A stretch of DNA of 64,000 nucleotides from Flavobacteriales bacterium. GTDB lineage: Bacteria; Bacteroidota; Bacteroidia; Flavobacteriales_D; Sanyastnellaceae. Location: the NCBI GenBank assembly GCA_018402085.1, contig JAGYJM010000002.1:1736001-1800000 (forward strand), written 5' to 3'. A model generated the notes under the pieces. That model made no database searches, was not told where the DNA came from, and worked only from the letters and a program-made list of their open reading frames with translations. Shown piece after piece: positions 41,851 through 51,088 of the stretch (position 1 is the stretch's first letter; every line of letters begins with the position of its first letter). The translations under genes were made by a program, and so were the position numbers.

Positions 41851-43351
41851 ACTCACGCGTATCGCCTCCGGCTGCCTTCACCAGCATTCGTTCTGCTCCT
41901 TCTGAAGGAGAAAGCGTTTGAGAAGCGTATAGTCGATTGTCTGGTCGTATCATAAAAAAAGCAGGTACCGTTCGAAGGTCAAAGCTTCTTCGCAGACGCG
42001 GATCTGTACCCGCCTGTGCAAACATCCAGTCTTGACCGGGGTGTGTCGCCAGGTAATTTCGCATGGCATCAGGATCTTCATCCATCACGAGGGTCACAAA
42101 CCGAATCTGTCGTCCATGCCGACGATGTAAATCCTCTAAGAGCAGCAACTCACGCTGCGATGCAGCGCTTTCCAGGATCACCACTGACAAGTAAATGTGC
42201 GATCCCTCTAAGGTGCTTAAATTGACCCTTTCAGAGCGGTGATCGAGCAAGGTAATATCCGGCAAGAAATCATCTGAGTAAACGGTACCCTCTATGAGTT
42301 GTTCTTTCAATCGGCGAACCAACAGCTCTTGCTCTGGCTCTGCTTCGAGCTTATTCAGCATGCTGATGACCCCGTTGCGGTAGACCACATCTTCGTGCCA
42401 CAAGTTTCGGGCGGCAAGCAAAATCAAAGCATCCCGGCCTTCAGGGCGGCCATAAAGAGGATAATCCACCAGGGCATCCCTCGCTTTTGCGAGGTCACCG
42501 GTCTTAACCGCATTGAACAAAGCACTTACCTTCACGTCAGGATGCGACGTCATCAGCTTATGAACCGACTCAAAAAGCCGCACCGATTCGGGGTTCCACC
42601 ACTGGCAACCGTCTCTCGGAAGGTAAGCTGCCCAGACCTCATGCGGTGAGCGGCCAAGGCTGAGATCGAGCAGCCCGAGCGCAGCATTCAGCAAATGTGA
42701 CGTGCATGTGTCGGGGTGATGTATTAAAGGGGTGTTCAGAGATGTTTTGAGGTGAGTAAAGCGTGAATTCACGCTATCGATAAGGGCTCTTTTATCTGCC
42801 TTGGTAAGCGAATCACCCGATTCAGTGACCATATTGGTACTCAAGAGCTCTTCTTTGTGCATCGAACGAAAACCGCTAGATCCCGCACCAAAATACCGCG
42901 CCAGGTCGTAGGTGCTCTCGCCGATCACTTCAAGATAGCGCTGATTGAAATCAGCCAGGATCAAATTGGGGTCATCTTCAGGAGTATTCTTAATATAGAG
43001 CTCAAATGCATTCTCATTCAGTCGCTTTGCGACCGCATCTCCTGGTACATGCAGTTCGAGCTCGACCGTTTGTTCCGGGCGAATGAAAAGATCCGTTTGC
43101 CAGGCGCCCGAAACAATGGTGATCAACTCGGTGTGCAGCACATCTGCTTGAATACTGAAAGAACCATCTTCACCAATGGTCACCTGATCTTCAATGAACC
43201 AGCGTTCACTTAGATGATCATAATAGCGCAAGATGTAGAGCTCACGCCCCTCCAGGCCTTTGACAGTGCCGCGAATGATGCTTTGAGCCGCGAAGAACTC
43301 AGCGGGTAAGCTCAGACACAGGAATACGATCAGGAATAAACTGCGAGACAT
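41825..43351 (-). CDS. TlpA-like exported protein lacking the CxxC motif
   Basis: 508 residues. The signal peptide is LFLIVFLCLSLPAEFFA. A DUF4369-like beta domain lies near 25-110, followed by a helical middle. A C-terminal thioredoxin-like domain from about 360 runs: DFLPDITLLDHRSERVNLSTLEGSHIYLSVV. Where thioredoxins have WCxxC, this reads ILESAASQ, so it cannot do disulfide exchange and is probably structural or binding. Start overlaps coaD by 53 nt. One stem-loop copy is read in sense as L-A-K-A-R-D. Confidence 0.75.
   Translation of the reverse strand: MSRSLFLIVFLCLSLPAEFFAAQSIIRGTVKGLEGRELYILRYYDHLSERWFIEDQVTIGEDGSFSIQADVLHTELITIVSGAWQTDLFIRPEQTVELELHVPGDAVAKRLNENAFELYIKNTPEDDPNLILADFNQRYLEVIGESTYDLARYFGAGSSGFRSMHKEELLSTNMVTESGDSLTKADKRALIDSVNSRFTHLKTSLNTPLIHHPDTCTSHLLNAALGLLDLSLGRSPHEVWAAYLPRDGCQWWNPESVRLFESVHKLMTSHPDVKVSALFNAVKTGDLAKARDALVDYPLYGRPEGRDALILLAARNLWHEDVVYRNGVISMLNKLEAEPEQELLVRRLKEQLIEGTVYSDDFLPDITLLDHRSERVNLSTLEGSHIYLSVVILESAASQRELLLLEDLHRRHGRQIRFVTLVMDEDPDAMRNYLATHPGQDWMFAQAGTDPRLRRSFDLRTVPAFFMIRPDNRLYASQTLSPSEGAERMLVKAAGGDTREFNPWRDRQ
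42475..42494 (-). repeat. Stem-loop element copy 11 (inside TlpA-like gene)
   Basis: On the minus strand CCTCGC / AAAA / GCGAGG + GATG. It is read in sense by the host as L-A-K-A-R-D-A. Confidence 0.8.
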
Positions 43352-43769
43352 CTCCTTGGTTTCTCAGTATTTCACGAACAATCGTCGAATTTATTGCTGC
43401 ATATTCCGGGTCTGTGAACAAAATAACCGTCTCGAGGTGTGGTGCCATGTACTTGGTCATCTGCGCGATGGTGCGTTCATACTCAAAATCACCACCGTTT
43501 CTCACCCCCCTCAGCAGAAATGACGCCCCTACTTTCTTACAGTAATCAATGGTCAGACCCTCATAGTCATCTACGTCTACATTCGGCAAATCACTGAACA
43601 CATCAACGAGCCACGCGCGCCGTTGGTCGAGCGAAAACATGCTTTTCTTCGTAGAATTACTGCCAATGGCAATGGTGACATGATCGAAGAGTAAGCTTGC
43701 ACGGCGCACAATGTTCTCATGACCTTTCGTAATAGGATCAAACGACCCGGGAAAAACAGCTTTTCTCAT
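43299..43769 (-). CDS. coaD: Pantetheine-phosphate adenylyltransferase
   Basis: 156 residues. FPGSFDPITKGHENIVRRA at 6-24 carries the nucleotidyltransferase (T/H)xGH motif. RGVRNGGDFEYERTIAQMTKYM near 90 and NSTIVREI near 129 complete the CoaD set. It makes dephospho-CoA, the penultimate step of CoA synthesis. It overlaps rsmD by 4 nt, a pairing seen in many bacteria. Confidence 0.95.
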   Translation of the reverse strand: MRKAVFPGSFDPITKGHENIVRRASLLFDHVTIAIGSNSTKKSMFSLDQRRAWLVDVFSDLPNVDVDDYEGLTIDYCKKVGASFLLRGVRNGGDFEYERTIAQMTKYMAPHLETVILFTDPEYAAINSTIVREILRNQGDVSQFIPDRIPVSELTR

Positions 43770-44308
43770 GGCTTATCAAAGTTAAAAAAACTGAAGTGGA
43801 CGTGTCCGTACCTGCGGTAGTCATCAAACCCGTGCTGATCTTCAAACTGCAGATCCGGACCGTGTTCCAGAACGAGAACACCCTTTGGGGCAAGGATTCC
43901 GGTTTGGGCGATGAGGTGCGGCAGTTCGGGCAGCCCGGGGTGATCAAAAGGAGGGTCTGCAATAATGATATCGAATGATCCCGGCATTTTTGGCAGTATT
44001 TTAAACACGTCACCCTGAACCACCTGCACGCAGCCTGGCGCGAGCACCTCTGCACTCGTGCGAATGAAATGCACTGCCGCTCCTGTTTTCTCAATGGCCG
44101 TGACCCTTTTGGCGCCGTGACTGAGAAGTTCATAGGTCATAGCTCCTGTGCCTGCAAACAGATCAAGGCAGGTACTCCCTTCCATTTCTGCGCGAAAGCG
44201 CAGGATGTTAAACAGGCTCTCACGAGCGAAATCGGTCGTAGGCCGACCTTTGAATGACGCGGGTGGTTTAAAGCGTCGCCCCTTGAATTTACCACTTATG
44301 ATACGCAT
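43766..44308 (-). CDS. rsmD: 16S rRNA (guanine(966)-N(2))-methyltransferase
   Basis: 180 residues. MRIISGKFKGRRF start, RPTTDFARESLFNIL near 26, SAM-binding DLFAGTGAMTYELLSHGA near 49-66, and the catalytic DPPF near 118. It methylates G966 of 16S rRNA during 30S assembly. It overlaps coaD (4 nt) and DUF3822 (13 nt). One stem-loop copy in antisense encodes the I-L-R-F-R-A peptide after the first conserved helix. Confidence 0.94.
   Translation of the reverse strand: MRIISGKFKGRRFKPPASFKGRPTTDFARESLFNILRFRAEMEGSTCLDLFAGTGAMTYELLSHGAKRVTAIEKTGAAVHFIRTSAEVLAPGCVQVVQGDVFKILPKMPGSFDIIIADPPFDHPGLPELPHLIAQTGILAPKGVLVLEHGPDLQFEDQHGFDDYRRYGHVHFSFFNFDKP
44188..44207 (+). repeat. Stem-loop element copy 13 (inside rsmD)
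   Basis: CTGCGC / GAAA / GCGCAG + GATG. It is antisense to the host, which reads it as I-L-R-F-R-A. Confidence 0.8.
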
Positions 44309-45144
44309 CGGTACTGGTTGAGCAACGACATAAATGCCTGTTTGCGTAAAGCCCCTAGTGCCATCGTCACCTTAGGCATCTCAAACCCAAAGTGAATTTG
44401 AAGTTTCGGATAGTATTTTCGGAAGAGCTTAAAGCGCTCTCCGGCAATCTCAATACCTCCTGAAAGGTACAAGGTGGTTTCCTCCTGTGGCAGTCCGAGT
44501 GTGCTGAACACATTGCTCAATGCATACAAGGCGTCTGCGTCGCCTTCAATATCGTAGCGATTCACCAGTAGCAGCTCTTTATGGCCGGCCACACACACCT
44601 CTACAAAACTTTCTGATAGGTCAGCATAGACTTGCGGCGAACGATCAAAGCGGTTTCGACGCATCACAGCGTCAATAAGCAAGTGTGTATTCGCATACAC
44701 ACGTGCCGAAGGAAAGTACCTTAACACAAGCTCTTCCTCATCGGTGAGCGGGGTGTACAAAAGCACAGCTTTGATCACATCCACGGAGGTGTGGCGCACC
44801 TGAGCATCCTCATCGATGCAATGCGACAGAGATAATAGCCGCTGAGCGTTATCCGGCTGAAAAAGCCCCGATGGCACCAAAGTATAGGGAACCCCCCGAT
44901 GTGTGAGTGTCACGCCGTTAAAGGAGCCTTGACAATAGGGCCATTCACTAACAAATTTCTTAAGATCATGAACATGACCAAACCTGAGGGATCCCACTTC
45001 GAGAATGAGATCCTTATCGCTGTCAATCACAGCCCACTGAAAGGTATCGGGATCAAGCTGAAGACTCAGGTGCGCGCGACGCTGTTCGTCAAGAGTGAGC
45101 GTGTGATCCTTCAGGCAGAATACGGTATCATTTCCAGTTACCAT
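44296..45144 (-). CDS. DUF3822 family protein
   Basis: 282 residues. The sequence fits DUF3822, a Bacteroidota family with an actin/hexokinase-like fold: LSLQLDPDTFQWAVID at the N-terminus, then YADLSESFVEVCVAGHKELLLVNRY near 180 and LYLSGGI near 233 in positions like the phosphate loops. Function unknown. In this phylum it commonly precedes rsmD and coaD as here. It overlaps both neighbours, so it is in one operon from 46006 to 41825. Confidence 0.85.
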   Translation of the reverse strand: MVTGNDTVFCLKDHTLTLDEQRRAHLSLQLDPDTFQWAVIDSDKDLILEVGSLRFGHVHDLKKFVSEWPYCQGSFNGVTLTHRGVPYTLVPSGLFQPDNAQRLLSLSHCIDEDAQVRHTSVDVIKAVLLYTPLTDEEELVLRYFPSARVYANTHLLIDAVMRRNRFDRSPQVYADLSESFVEVCVAGHKELLLVNRYDIEGDADALYALSNVFSTLGLPQEETTLYLSGGIEIAGERFKLFRKYYPKLQIHFGFEMPKVTMALGALRKQAFMSLLNQYRCVS

Positions 45145-46006
45145 CTGTATGCGGTTCAGTGAGTGAACCGAAGCGGAGGGTGTCTTTTTTCACCTTATCA
45201 CGACCGAAGGGATGCGGATCTTGCACAAGAATCGTGGGTTGTTTGACCCCGCCTTGTTCAACGAAGTCTGTTTTCACAATAAAACGTCCTCCTTTGAACG
45301 GTGCGAAAGGCAGTGAATCGAGGTAAACCGGCGGCAGCTTTTTCTCTTTGCGGGCTACCGAAGTGAAGTTCTCCGCATAAAAAGAAGTGTACAGCGTGTC
45401 AATGATTTTGTATGCGGTTCGGTTCTGGTCAATATCTTCAAGAAAAACCTTGGCATCATAGCCGAGCATCGCAGCTACAGAATCTACCTCATTCCGGCGC
45501 AGCACATACCCCTTGTCGTAATAGTCCACTTCACTGAGGCTGTCGTGAAACGTTCCCATTTTAAAAGGAATAGGCACTACATCTTTCTTGATCCAAGAAA
45601 GCAGGGTGTCGAAGTTTTCAGTGTACTTGCCATTGAAGTCTGCGAAGGCTTCCTGCGCATCGCGAATATCTTTTAAGCGCTGAATTGTACGTGCCTCAAT
45701 GCGGGATTTTTGCTCCTGAAAGTCGATTTCACTCGTTATTGACTCCACTAATACGTAAGCGAGTGCTGCAGAAAATAAGACACCCAGCACCATCAGAACC
45801 TGGCTCAATGAGCTGCCGAATTTACCCATAACAGGAGGCGCGATCAGGATTCCCACCACAACCAGGGTGATGGAGGCGATCAACATTTCAGTGGGTTGAC
45901 TCTCGAGTTCATCGCTCCCGAGGTACTTGGCAAGGAAGAAAAAGCCGAGAGCGACCAGAAGAATTGTGATAACGTACTGTCCTATTGACTTGGTGAACTT
46001 TTCCAT
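45128..46006 (-). CDS. Conserved membrane protein, unknown function
   Basis: 292 residues. Three hydrophobic segments lie in the first 95 (VITILLVALGFFFLA; MLIASITLVVVGILIAPPV; VLMVLGVLFSAALAYVLV). A helical soluble part follows (RLKDIRDAQEAFADFNGKYTENFDTLLSWI) that looks like the pilin-like fragment of secretion proteins, and then a beta-rich end. I do not recognise a named family. It overlaps DUF3822 by 17 nt and heads the operon. Confidence 0.7.
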   Translation of the reverse strand: MEKFTKSIGQYVITILLVALGFFFLAKYLGSDELESQPTEMLIASITLVVVGILIAPPVMGKFGSSLSQVLMVLGVLFSAALAYVLVESITSEIDFQEQKSRIEARTIQRLKDIRDAQEAFADFNGKYTENFDTLLSWIKKDVVPIPFKMGTFHDSLSEVDYYDKGYVLRRNEVDSVAAMLGYDAKVFLEDIDQNRTAYKIIDTLYTSFYAENFTSVARKEKKLPPVYLDSLPFAPFKGGRFIVKTDFVEQGGVKQPTILVQDPHPFGRDKVKKDTLRFGSLTEPHTDGNWK

Positions 46007-46129
46007 ACGGCAGTATTAAGTGCGTTTTGCAGGTACAAAGCCCGACAAACTTACAACATTTTGTATTTCCTGAACGCCAGGATCAGACAAGATAGCTTCT
46101 AAGGCTGTACAAGGTTTCTGCAATTATTT

Positions 46130-46330
46130 CAATCAGCGGTATGCAGAAAAATGACCCACGGGTGTGACCTCCGGTTGCAAGCGCCGTCAAAAGGGTGGTC
46201 ACTCAGCACAGTGGCTGACTGAATGCCAGTGTATTTCAACCGGATCAACTGCGGCAGGGAATGTGGCTATGTAAAAGATCTGCTGCCTGGAGAGACCAGC
46301 AGACGCCCTGCCGCTCCGGTTGGAAACCAT
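46130..46330. ncRNA. Candidate structured RNA, class unknown
   Basis: The gap 46007-46414 has no ORF worth calling. Within it is a long folded segment. Two perfect stems stack: 46237-46244 with 46315-46322 (8 bp) and 46251-46259 with 46306-46314 (9 bp), separated only by a 6-nt bulge on the left. A 6-bp apical stem (46280-46285 with 46297-46302) lies inside. A separate 6-bp stem pairs 46164-46169 with 46197-46202. It lacks the RNase P, SRP, tmRNA and TPP signatures. Strand is undecided: it could lie upstream of ndk or upstream of the divergent 46006 operon. Confidence 0.5.
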
Positions 46331-46377
46331 TGCTAACAGAATTGAGTGCTGTTCCTGTTATTCGTTTATTTTAATTG

Positions 46378-46385
46378 TACTTTTG
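46378..46385 (+). promoter_or_regulatory. -7 promoter box of ndk
   Basis: TACTTTTG followed by C, full match to TAnnTTTG. The predicted start is near 46392, 23 nt before the ndk ATG. Confidence 0.55.
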
Positions 46386-46414
46386 CGGCGATTTTTAACA
46401 AAGCAGAAGAAGCT

Positions 46415-46834
46415 ATGGCTGGTACCAAGACATTCACCATGATCAAACCTGACGCCACAGGCGCAGGTCACACAGGCAAAATCATTGACCGAATCATTGG
46501 CGCAGGATTCTCCCTCAAAGCAATGAAACTGACCCAACTTACCCGAGAAGACGCAGAATCGTTTTATGCCGTTCACCGCGAACGTCCGTTCTTCGGAGAA
46601 CTGGTGGAGTACATGACCTCTGGTCCGATTGTAGCTGCAATCCTCGAAAAAGATAACGCGGTTGAAGACTTCCGCACCCTGATTGGAGCCACCAACCCGG
46701 CTGAAGCCGCTGAAGGCACTATTCGCAAAGAATTTGCAGAATCGATTGCTGCCAATGCAGTGCACGGTTCTGACAGCGATGAGAACGCTGCCATTGAAGG
46801 CGCATTCTTCTTCAGCACCCGAGAGACGGTGTAA
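46415..46834 (+). CDS. ndk: Nucleoside diphosphate kinase
   Basis: 139 residues from [19 protein letters not shown]; the ATG at 46346 lies upstream of the promoter box. Conserved NDK elements: TMIKPDA at 8-14, [16 protein letters not shown] near 55-70, RTLIGATNP near 88, and the active-site His in NAVHGSDS near 116. It equalises NTP and dNTP pools. It is single and ended by a terminator. Confidence 0.97.
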   Translation: MAGTKTFTMIKPDATGAGHTGKIIDRIIGAGFSLKAMKLTQLTREDAESFYAVHRERPFFGELVEYMTSGPIVAAILEKDNAVEDFRTLIGATNPAEAAEGTIRKEFAESIAANAVHGSDSDENAAIEGAFFFSTRETV

Positions 46835-46861
46835 GTCAAGTTGAACATAGAATCAGAAGAG

Positions 46862-46886
46862 AGCCCCGCAGTTCGCGGGGCTTTTC
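46862..46886 (+). terminator. Terminator after ndk
   Basis: AGCCCCGC (46862-46869), loop AGTTC, GCGGGGCT (46875-46882), followed by TTT. The 8-bp stem is perfect. Confidence 0.8.
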
Positions 46887-46993
46887 AATTCATCGAAAAT
46901 GCGAGGATTGTGCACATCTATGTGACTATTGTCATAAATAACGCGCAGTATAATTTCCAACTTTGACCTGAATCTTTTTGCCGTTGTACCCCT

Positions 46994-48238
46994 ATGGAAA
47001 GAATAAAAGTTGAAAACCCCGTCGTAGAGCTCGATGGAGACGAAATGACGCGAGTGATCTGGAAGTTCATCAAAGACCGACTTATCCTCCCCTACCTCGA
47101 TATTGACATTAAGTATTACGATCTCAGCATTCAGAAACGTGATGCCACAGATGACCAAATCACCGTGGATGCTGCTGAAGCGATCAACCGCTACAAAGTA
47201 GGAATCAAATGCGCTACAATCACACCCGATGAAGTCCGTGTCAAAGAGTTCGGCCTCAAAAAAATGTGGCGTAGCCCTAACGGAACCATTCGCAACATCG
47301 TGGGGGGCACCGTATTCCGTGAACCCATTATGATCGGAAATGTGCCCCGTCTCGTGCCCGGCTGGAAAAAACCCATTTGCATCGGTCGCCATGCCCACGC
47401 CGATCAATACAAGGCCACAGATACCGTGATTAAAGGACGCGGCAAACTGACTATGACCTTTGAAAATGAAAATGGTGAAACCCAAAGCTGGGAAGTATAT
47501 AACTTCGAAGGTGACGGAGTTGCCATGAGTATGTACAACACCGATGAGTCGATCTACGGTTTCGCACGCTCTTGCTTCAATCAGGCAATCGAGAAAAAAT
47601 GGCCGCTCTACCTGTCAACTAAAAATACCATTCTCAAAGCTTACGACGGACGTTTCAAAGATATCTTCGAAGAGGTGTACCAGAACGAGTTTAAAACGAA
47701 GTTCGATAACATCGGCATCACCTATGAGCACCGACTTATTGACGATATGGTGGCCGCTGCGCTGAAGTGGGACGGTGGCTTTGTGTGGGCCTGCAAGAAC
47801 TACGATGGAGATGTGCAGTCGGATATCGTGGCTCAGGGGTTTGGTTCCCTCGGCCTGATGACCTCCACTCTCGTAACACCTGAAGGAGATGTCATGGAGG
47901 CTGAAGCCGCACACGGAACCGTTACCCGTCACTTTCGAAGGCATCAGCGAGGTCAAAAAACCAGCACCAACCCGATTGCATCTATTTTTGCATGGTCTCG
48001 CGGACTTGATTTTCGCGGGAAGCTTGATGACAATCAAGACCTGCGCGCCTTTGCAGGTGCCCTCGAAGCAGTATGCGTAGAGGCCGTGGAAGCAGGACAG
48101 ATGACCAAAGACCTTGCTCTGCTGATTTACGAAGACAAGATGACTGAAGAGCACTACCTAACAACGGAGGCTTTTCTGGATGTGCTCGATCAGCGACTGT
48201 CTGAAAAGGTGAAGAACATCTCTTCAATGAAAATCTGA
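46994..48238 (+). CDS. icd: NADP-dependent isocitrate dehydrogenase, eukaryote-like type
   Basis: 414 residues. [23 protein letters not shown] and [31 protein letters not shown] (substrate binding, near 95-113) and [12 protein letters not shown] mark the homodimeric type II NADP-IDH found in eukaryotes and some bacteria, distinct from E. coli Icd and from the large monomeric enzyme. It makes 2-oxoglutarate and NADPH in the TCA cycle. It is a single gene converging with the helicase gene. Confidence 0.95.
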   Translation: MERIKVENPVVELDGDEMTRVIWKFIKDRLILPYLDIDIKYYDLSIQKRDATDDQITVDAAEAINRYKVGIKCATITPDEVRVKEFGLKKMWRSPNGTIRNIVGGTVFREPIMIGNVPRLVPGWKKPICIGRHAHADQYKATDTVIKGRGKLTMTFENENGETQSWEVYNFEGDGVAMSMYNTDESIYGFARSCFNQAIEKKWPLYLSTKNTILKAYDGRFKDIFEEVYQNEFKTKFDNIGITYEHRLIDDMVAAALKWDGGFVWACKNYDGDVQSDIVAQGFGSLGLMTSTLVTPEGDVMEAEAAHGTVTRHFRRHQRGQKTSTNPIASIFAWSRGLDFRGKLDDNQDLRAFAGALEAVCVEAVEAGQMTKDLALLIYEDKMTEEHYLTTEAFLDVLDQRLSEKVKNISSMKI

Positions 48239-48248
48239 ATGCCGGCAA

Positions 48249-49691
48249 TTAGCCGAAGAATTCATCGCTGAAGTTGAGCAAGTATAGTTCTTTCTGCGAC
48301 CGCGTAAATGCGGTATAAAACCAGCGCAATAGTGATGTATCGAGCATCTCTTCGGTTAGGTAGCCCTGATCCACTATAACGGCCGGCCACTGCCCACCTT
48401 GTGACTTGTGGCAGGTTACGGCATAGGCAAATTTGATTTGGAGCGCATTGTAGAAAGGATCAGCCATGATCGCCTTATGGATCTTTTTTCGGTTGCCAAG
48501 GTCGCGGTAATCTTCGGCAATGCGCTGATACAGTTCTTTCTGTCCGTTAAAGCCTAGATTCGCCTGTTCCATATCGAGTACATCGAGCATGACTTTCACC
48601 TCAACCGGCTTAAATTCAGGGTAATCTATAAGTCGAACAGTCAAATCAGCGAAACGAAAGCCATGAAATTCCTGCCGCTTATTCACCCGCTGTACTTCGA
48701 GGGTGTCACCATTGGCCAGAAAAGAAGTGGGCGCATCTTTATATTCACTCAACCAGTGGTAGTTATTACGCACCACCATCAGCAAGTCACCGGCTGATAT
48801 TTCTTCCTCCTTCCATAAGATACGCTGACGAACTTCTTTATTGAATAAATTGGCTCGCTTGTTAGATCGCGTGATAATAACGGTATCGTACTCTCCATAT
48901 CTACTGAAAAGGCTTTCAAGGGTTTCCTGCAGTTCGCTCCCCTCCAGACGAATGAGGTCATTAAAGCCTGCATTCAGCCTGGGAAAACCACTCCCGCCCG
49001 ATGTGACCTGCAAGCGTAGTGTATTGGCATTATATAGTATACCACTGTCGAGCTCCTGGCGCACCACTTCATTCAGCTCGAGGGCTGCAATGGTAAGGTG
49101 ATAATGTCGCTCGAGGTATTCGGCTGAGAGTGCCGGACTCTCATCGCTGCCCACCGGAGGGAGCTGCGCACTGTCTCCGATCAGCAACAGGCGACAGCCT
49201 TCGCCGCTGTAGATATACTCCATAAGGTCATCCAGCAAATCATAAGGTTCACTGTATCCTGAATTTCCCGTTACCGCTGCTCCGGCTGCAATCATAGAGG
49301 CCTCATCTACTATGAAAAGTGCGTTCTTATGCCGGTTCGCCGATAACGAGAAACTCATGCTGCCCTCCCCACCGGTCTGTCGGTAGATGGTTCGATGGAT
49401 CGTGTATGCCGGATGATCAGAAAACGATGACAACACCTTTGCTGCTCGTCCGGTCGGCGCCATCAGCACCACCTTCCTGCGCAGTCCTTTAAGTGTTTTT
49501 ACAATCGCACCGGTAACGGTCGTCTTGCCCGTACCTGCATAGCCTTTGATGATGAGCGCACAACGTGACTTTTCGGAGAATAAAAACTTTGAAAAGACAT
49601 AAAGCAGCCGTTCCTGGCCCGCCGTAGGCGTGTGCGGAAAATTCATCCGTAAACGTTCTTCAAACTCTCTGATATCCATTTTCTGAGCCAT
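48249..49691 (-). CDS. RecD/Dda-like superfamily 1 DNA helicase
   Basis: 480 residues from MAQKMDIREF; ATG at 49679 is equally likely. Walker A GYAGTGKTT near 47, LMAPTGRAAKVLS near 74, VDEASMI near 120, GDSAQLPPVGS near 166, and the C-terminal UvrD-like AYAVTCHKSQGGQWPAVIVDQGYL and YTAFTRSQKELYLL. It is a stand-alone 5'-3' helicase of the RecD2/Dda type without RecB or RecC partners; the exact role is open. The -7 box predicts transcription starting at 49691. Confidence 0.9.
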   Translation of the reverse strand: MAQKMDIREFEERLRMNFPHTPTAGQERLLYVFSKFLFSEKSRCALIIKGYAGTGKTTVTGAIVKTLKGLRRKVVLMAPTGRAAKVLSSFSDHPAYTIHRTIYRQTGGEGSMSFSLSANRHKNALFIVDEASMIAAGAAVTGNSGYSEPYDLLDDLMEYIYSGEGCRLLLIGDSAQLPPVGSDESPALSAEYLERHYHLTIAALELNEVVRQELDSGILYNANTLRLQVTSGGSGFPRLNAGFNDLIRLEGSELQETLESLFSRYGEYDTVIITRSNKRANLFNKEVRQRILWKEEEISAGDLLMVVRNNYHWLSEYKDAPTSFLANGDTLEVQRVNKRQEFHGFRFADLTVRLIDYPEFKPVEVKVMLDVLDMEQANLGFNGQKELYQRIAEDYRDLGNRKKIHKAIMADPFYNALQIKFAYAVTCHKSQGGQWPAVIVDQGYLTEEMLDTSLLRWFYTAFTRSQKELYLLNFSDEFFG

Positions 49692-49697
49692 GCCCCG

Positions 49698-49705
49698 CAA
49701 AGGTA
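49698..49705 (-). promoter_or_regulatory. -7 promoter box of the helicase gene
   Basis: TACCTTTG on the minus strand. The predicted transcription start, 49691, coincides with the first ATG, so the message is either leaderless or begins at the ATG at 49679. Confidence 0.5.
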
Positions 49706-49763
49706 GGCTTATCGTAGATCGATCCCACTGCGGTGAATAGTAAACAAACTCCCCGCGAAATCG

Positions 49764-49771
49764 TAGTTTTG
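49764..49771 (+). promoter_or_regulatory. -7 promoter box of rocD
   Basis: TAGTTTTG on the plus strand. The predicted start is near 49778, 24 nt before the rocD ATG. Confidence 0.5.
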
Positions 49772-49801
49772 TAACAACCTGTATGTAGAATCTCAGAAGA
49801 T

Positions 49802-51085
49802 ATGTCAGAAGCTGTAGGCACAAAAATGAACTCCGAGCAAGCGATGGCGCTCGAAAACAAGCACGGAGCGCACAATTATCACCCTCTTCCCGTAGTGCTC
49901 GACCGCGGTGAAGGCGTATTTATGTGGGACCTCGAAGGAAAGAAGTACTACGACTTTCTATCAGCTTACTCTGCCGTGAATCAGGGCCACTGCCATCCCC
50001 GTATTGTCAACGCCATGAGTGCACAGGCCGGAAAGCTTTGTCTCACTTCCCGTGCATTCTACAACAGCGCACTTGGTCCCTACGAGAAGTATGTCACTGA
50101 ATACTTCGGTTTCGATAAGGTACTCCCCATGAACTCGGGCGCAGAGGCCGTAGAAACAGCCCTCAAGATATGTCGCAAATGGGCGTATGAGAAACAGGGT
50201 ATGAAAGCCGAAGATACCGTCATTCTGGTGGCTGATCAAAACTTTCACGGACGTACAACTACCATCATTTCTTTCTCTACAGACCCTGATTCACGTGATA
50301 ATTTCGGACCGTATACGCCAGGTTTCGTGGTCGTTCCTTATGATGACCTCAACGCTCTCGAGACCGCTTTGAAAACGTATAATGTGGCCGGTTTTCTCGT
50401 TGAACCTATTCAGGGTGAAGCCGGCGTGAAAACGCCGGATGCGAACTACATCCCTCAAGCCGCAGCGCTTTGCCGAAAGCACGGAGCACTGTTTATCGCT
50501 GACGAAATTCAGACAGGTATTGCCCGCACCGGATCGTTGCTCGCCGTTTGCGGAAACTGCAACTGCGAAAGACATTGCGAGCGTCAGGAAACCTATACCC
50601 GCCCCGATATTCTGATTCTTGGAAAAGCCCTGTCGGGAGGATGTTACCCGGTGTCGGCCGTACTGGCTGATGACGATATCATGATGGTCATTAAACCCGG
50701 TGAACACGGGTCAACTTTCGGTGGAAATCCGATTGCAGGTGAGGTGGCCATTGCCGCGCTCGATGTAGTCAAAGACGAAAAACTCGCCCAAAACGCTCGT
50801 CATTTGGGCAATATCTTCCGAGCAGAAATGCAAAAGCTGATTCAAGAGACAGACCTCATTCAGCTTGTGCGCGGAAAAGGACTCCTGAATGCGATTGTGA
50901 TAAACGATACTCCTGACAGCTCAACGGCCTGGGATATTTGCATAGCACTCAAGGATAACGGACTGCTTGCAAAACCCACACACGGCAACATCATTCGTTT
51001 CGCCCCGCCGTTGGTAATGACCGAAGAACAACTAATGGAATGCGTTTCAATCATTCGCGAAACCATTCTCAGCTTCAGAAAATAA
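49802..51085 (+). CDS. rocD: Ornithine--oxo-acid transaminase
   Basis: 427 residues, class III aminotransferase. [20 protein letters not shown] near 23, [12 protein letters not shown] near 103, [13 protein letters not shown] near 228, and the PLP lysine in [11 protein letters not shown] near 276. It turns ornithine to glutamate semialdehyde. An insert with [13 protein letters not shown] near 251 adds four close cysteines, which many homologues lack. A sense stem-loop copy encodes G-V-K-T-P-D-A-N where relatives have a similar peptide of the same length. Confidence 0.94.
   Translation: MSEAVGTKMNSEQAMALENKHGAHNYHPLPVVLDRGEGVFMWDLEGKKYYDFLSAYSAVNQGHCHPRIVNAMSAQAGKLCLTSRAFYNSALGPYEKYVTEYFGFDKVLPMNSGAEAVETALKICRKWAYEKQGMKAEDTVILVADQNFHGRTTTIISFSTDPDSRDNFGPYTPGFVVVPYDDLNALETALKTYNVAGFLVEPIQGEAGVKTPDANYIPQAAALCRKHGALFIADEIQTGIARTGSLLAVCGNCNCERHCERQETYTRPDILILGKALSGGCYPVSAVLADDDIMMVIKPGEHGSTFGGNPIAGEVAIAALDVVKDEKLAQNARHLGNIFRAEMQKLIQETDLIQLVRGKGLLNAIVINDTPDSSTAWDICIALKDNGLLAKPTHGNIIRFAPPLVMTEEQLMECVSIIRETILSFRK
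50422..50446 (+). repeat. Stem-loop element copy 12 (inside rocD)
   Basis: CGGCGT / GAAA / ACGCCG + GATGCGAAC. The first 20 nt are identical to copy 7 in the Fe-S gene. It is read in sense as G-V-K-T-P-D-A-N. Confidence 0.8.
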
Positions 51086-51088
51086 AAA

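Noticed and set aside
42421-42455. GGCATCCCGGCC...GGGCGGCC near copy 11
   Set aside because: The arms are not complementary over six pairs and the loop is TTCA.
46140-46325. Partial resemblance of the ndk-upstream RNA candidate to a cobalamin riboswitch (GGGAATGTGG on one strand, GCCACTG on the other)
   Set aside because: The two hints are on opposite strands, and the ordered B12 core and closing P1 stem are absent. No cobalamin gene is downstream.
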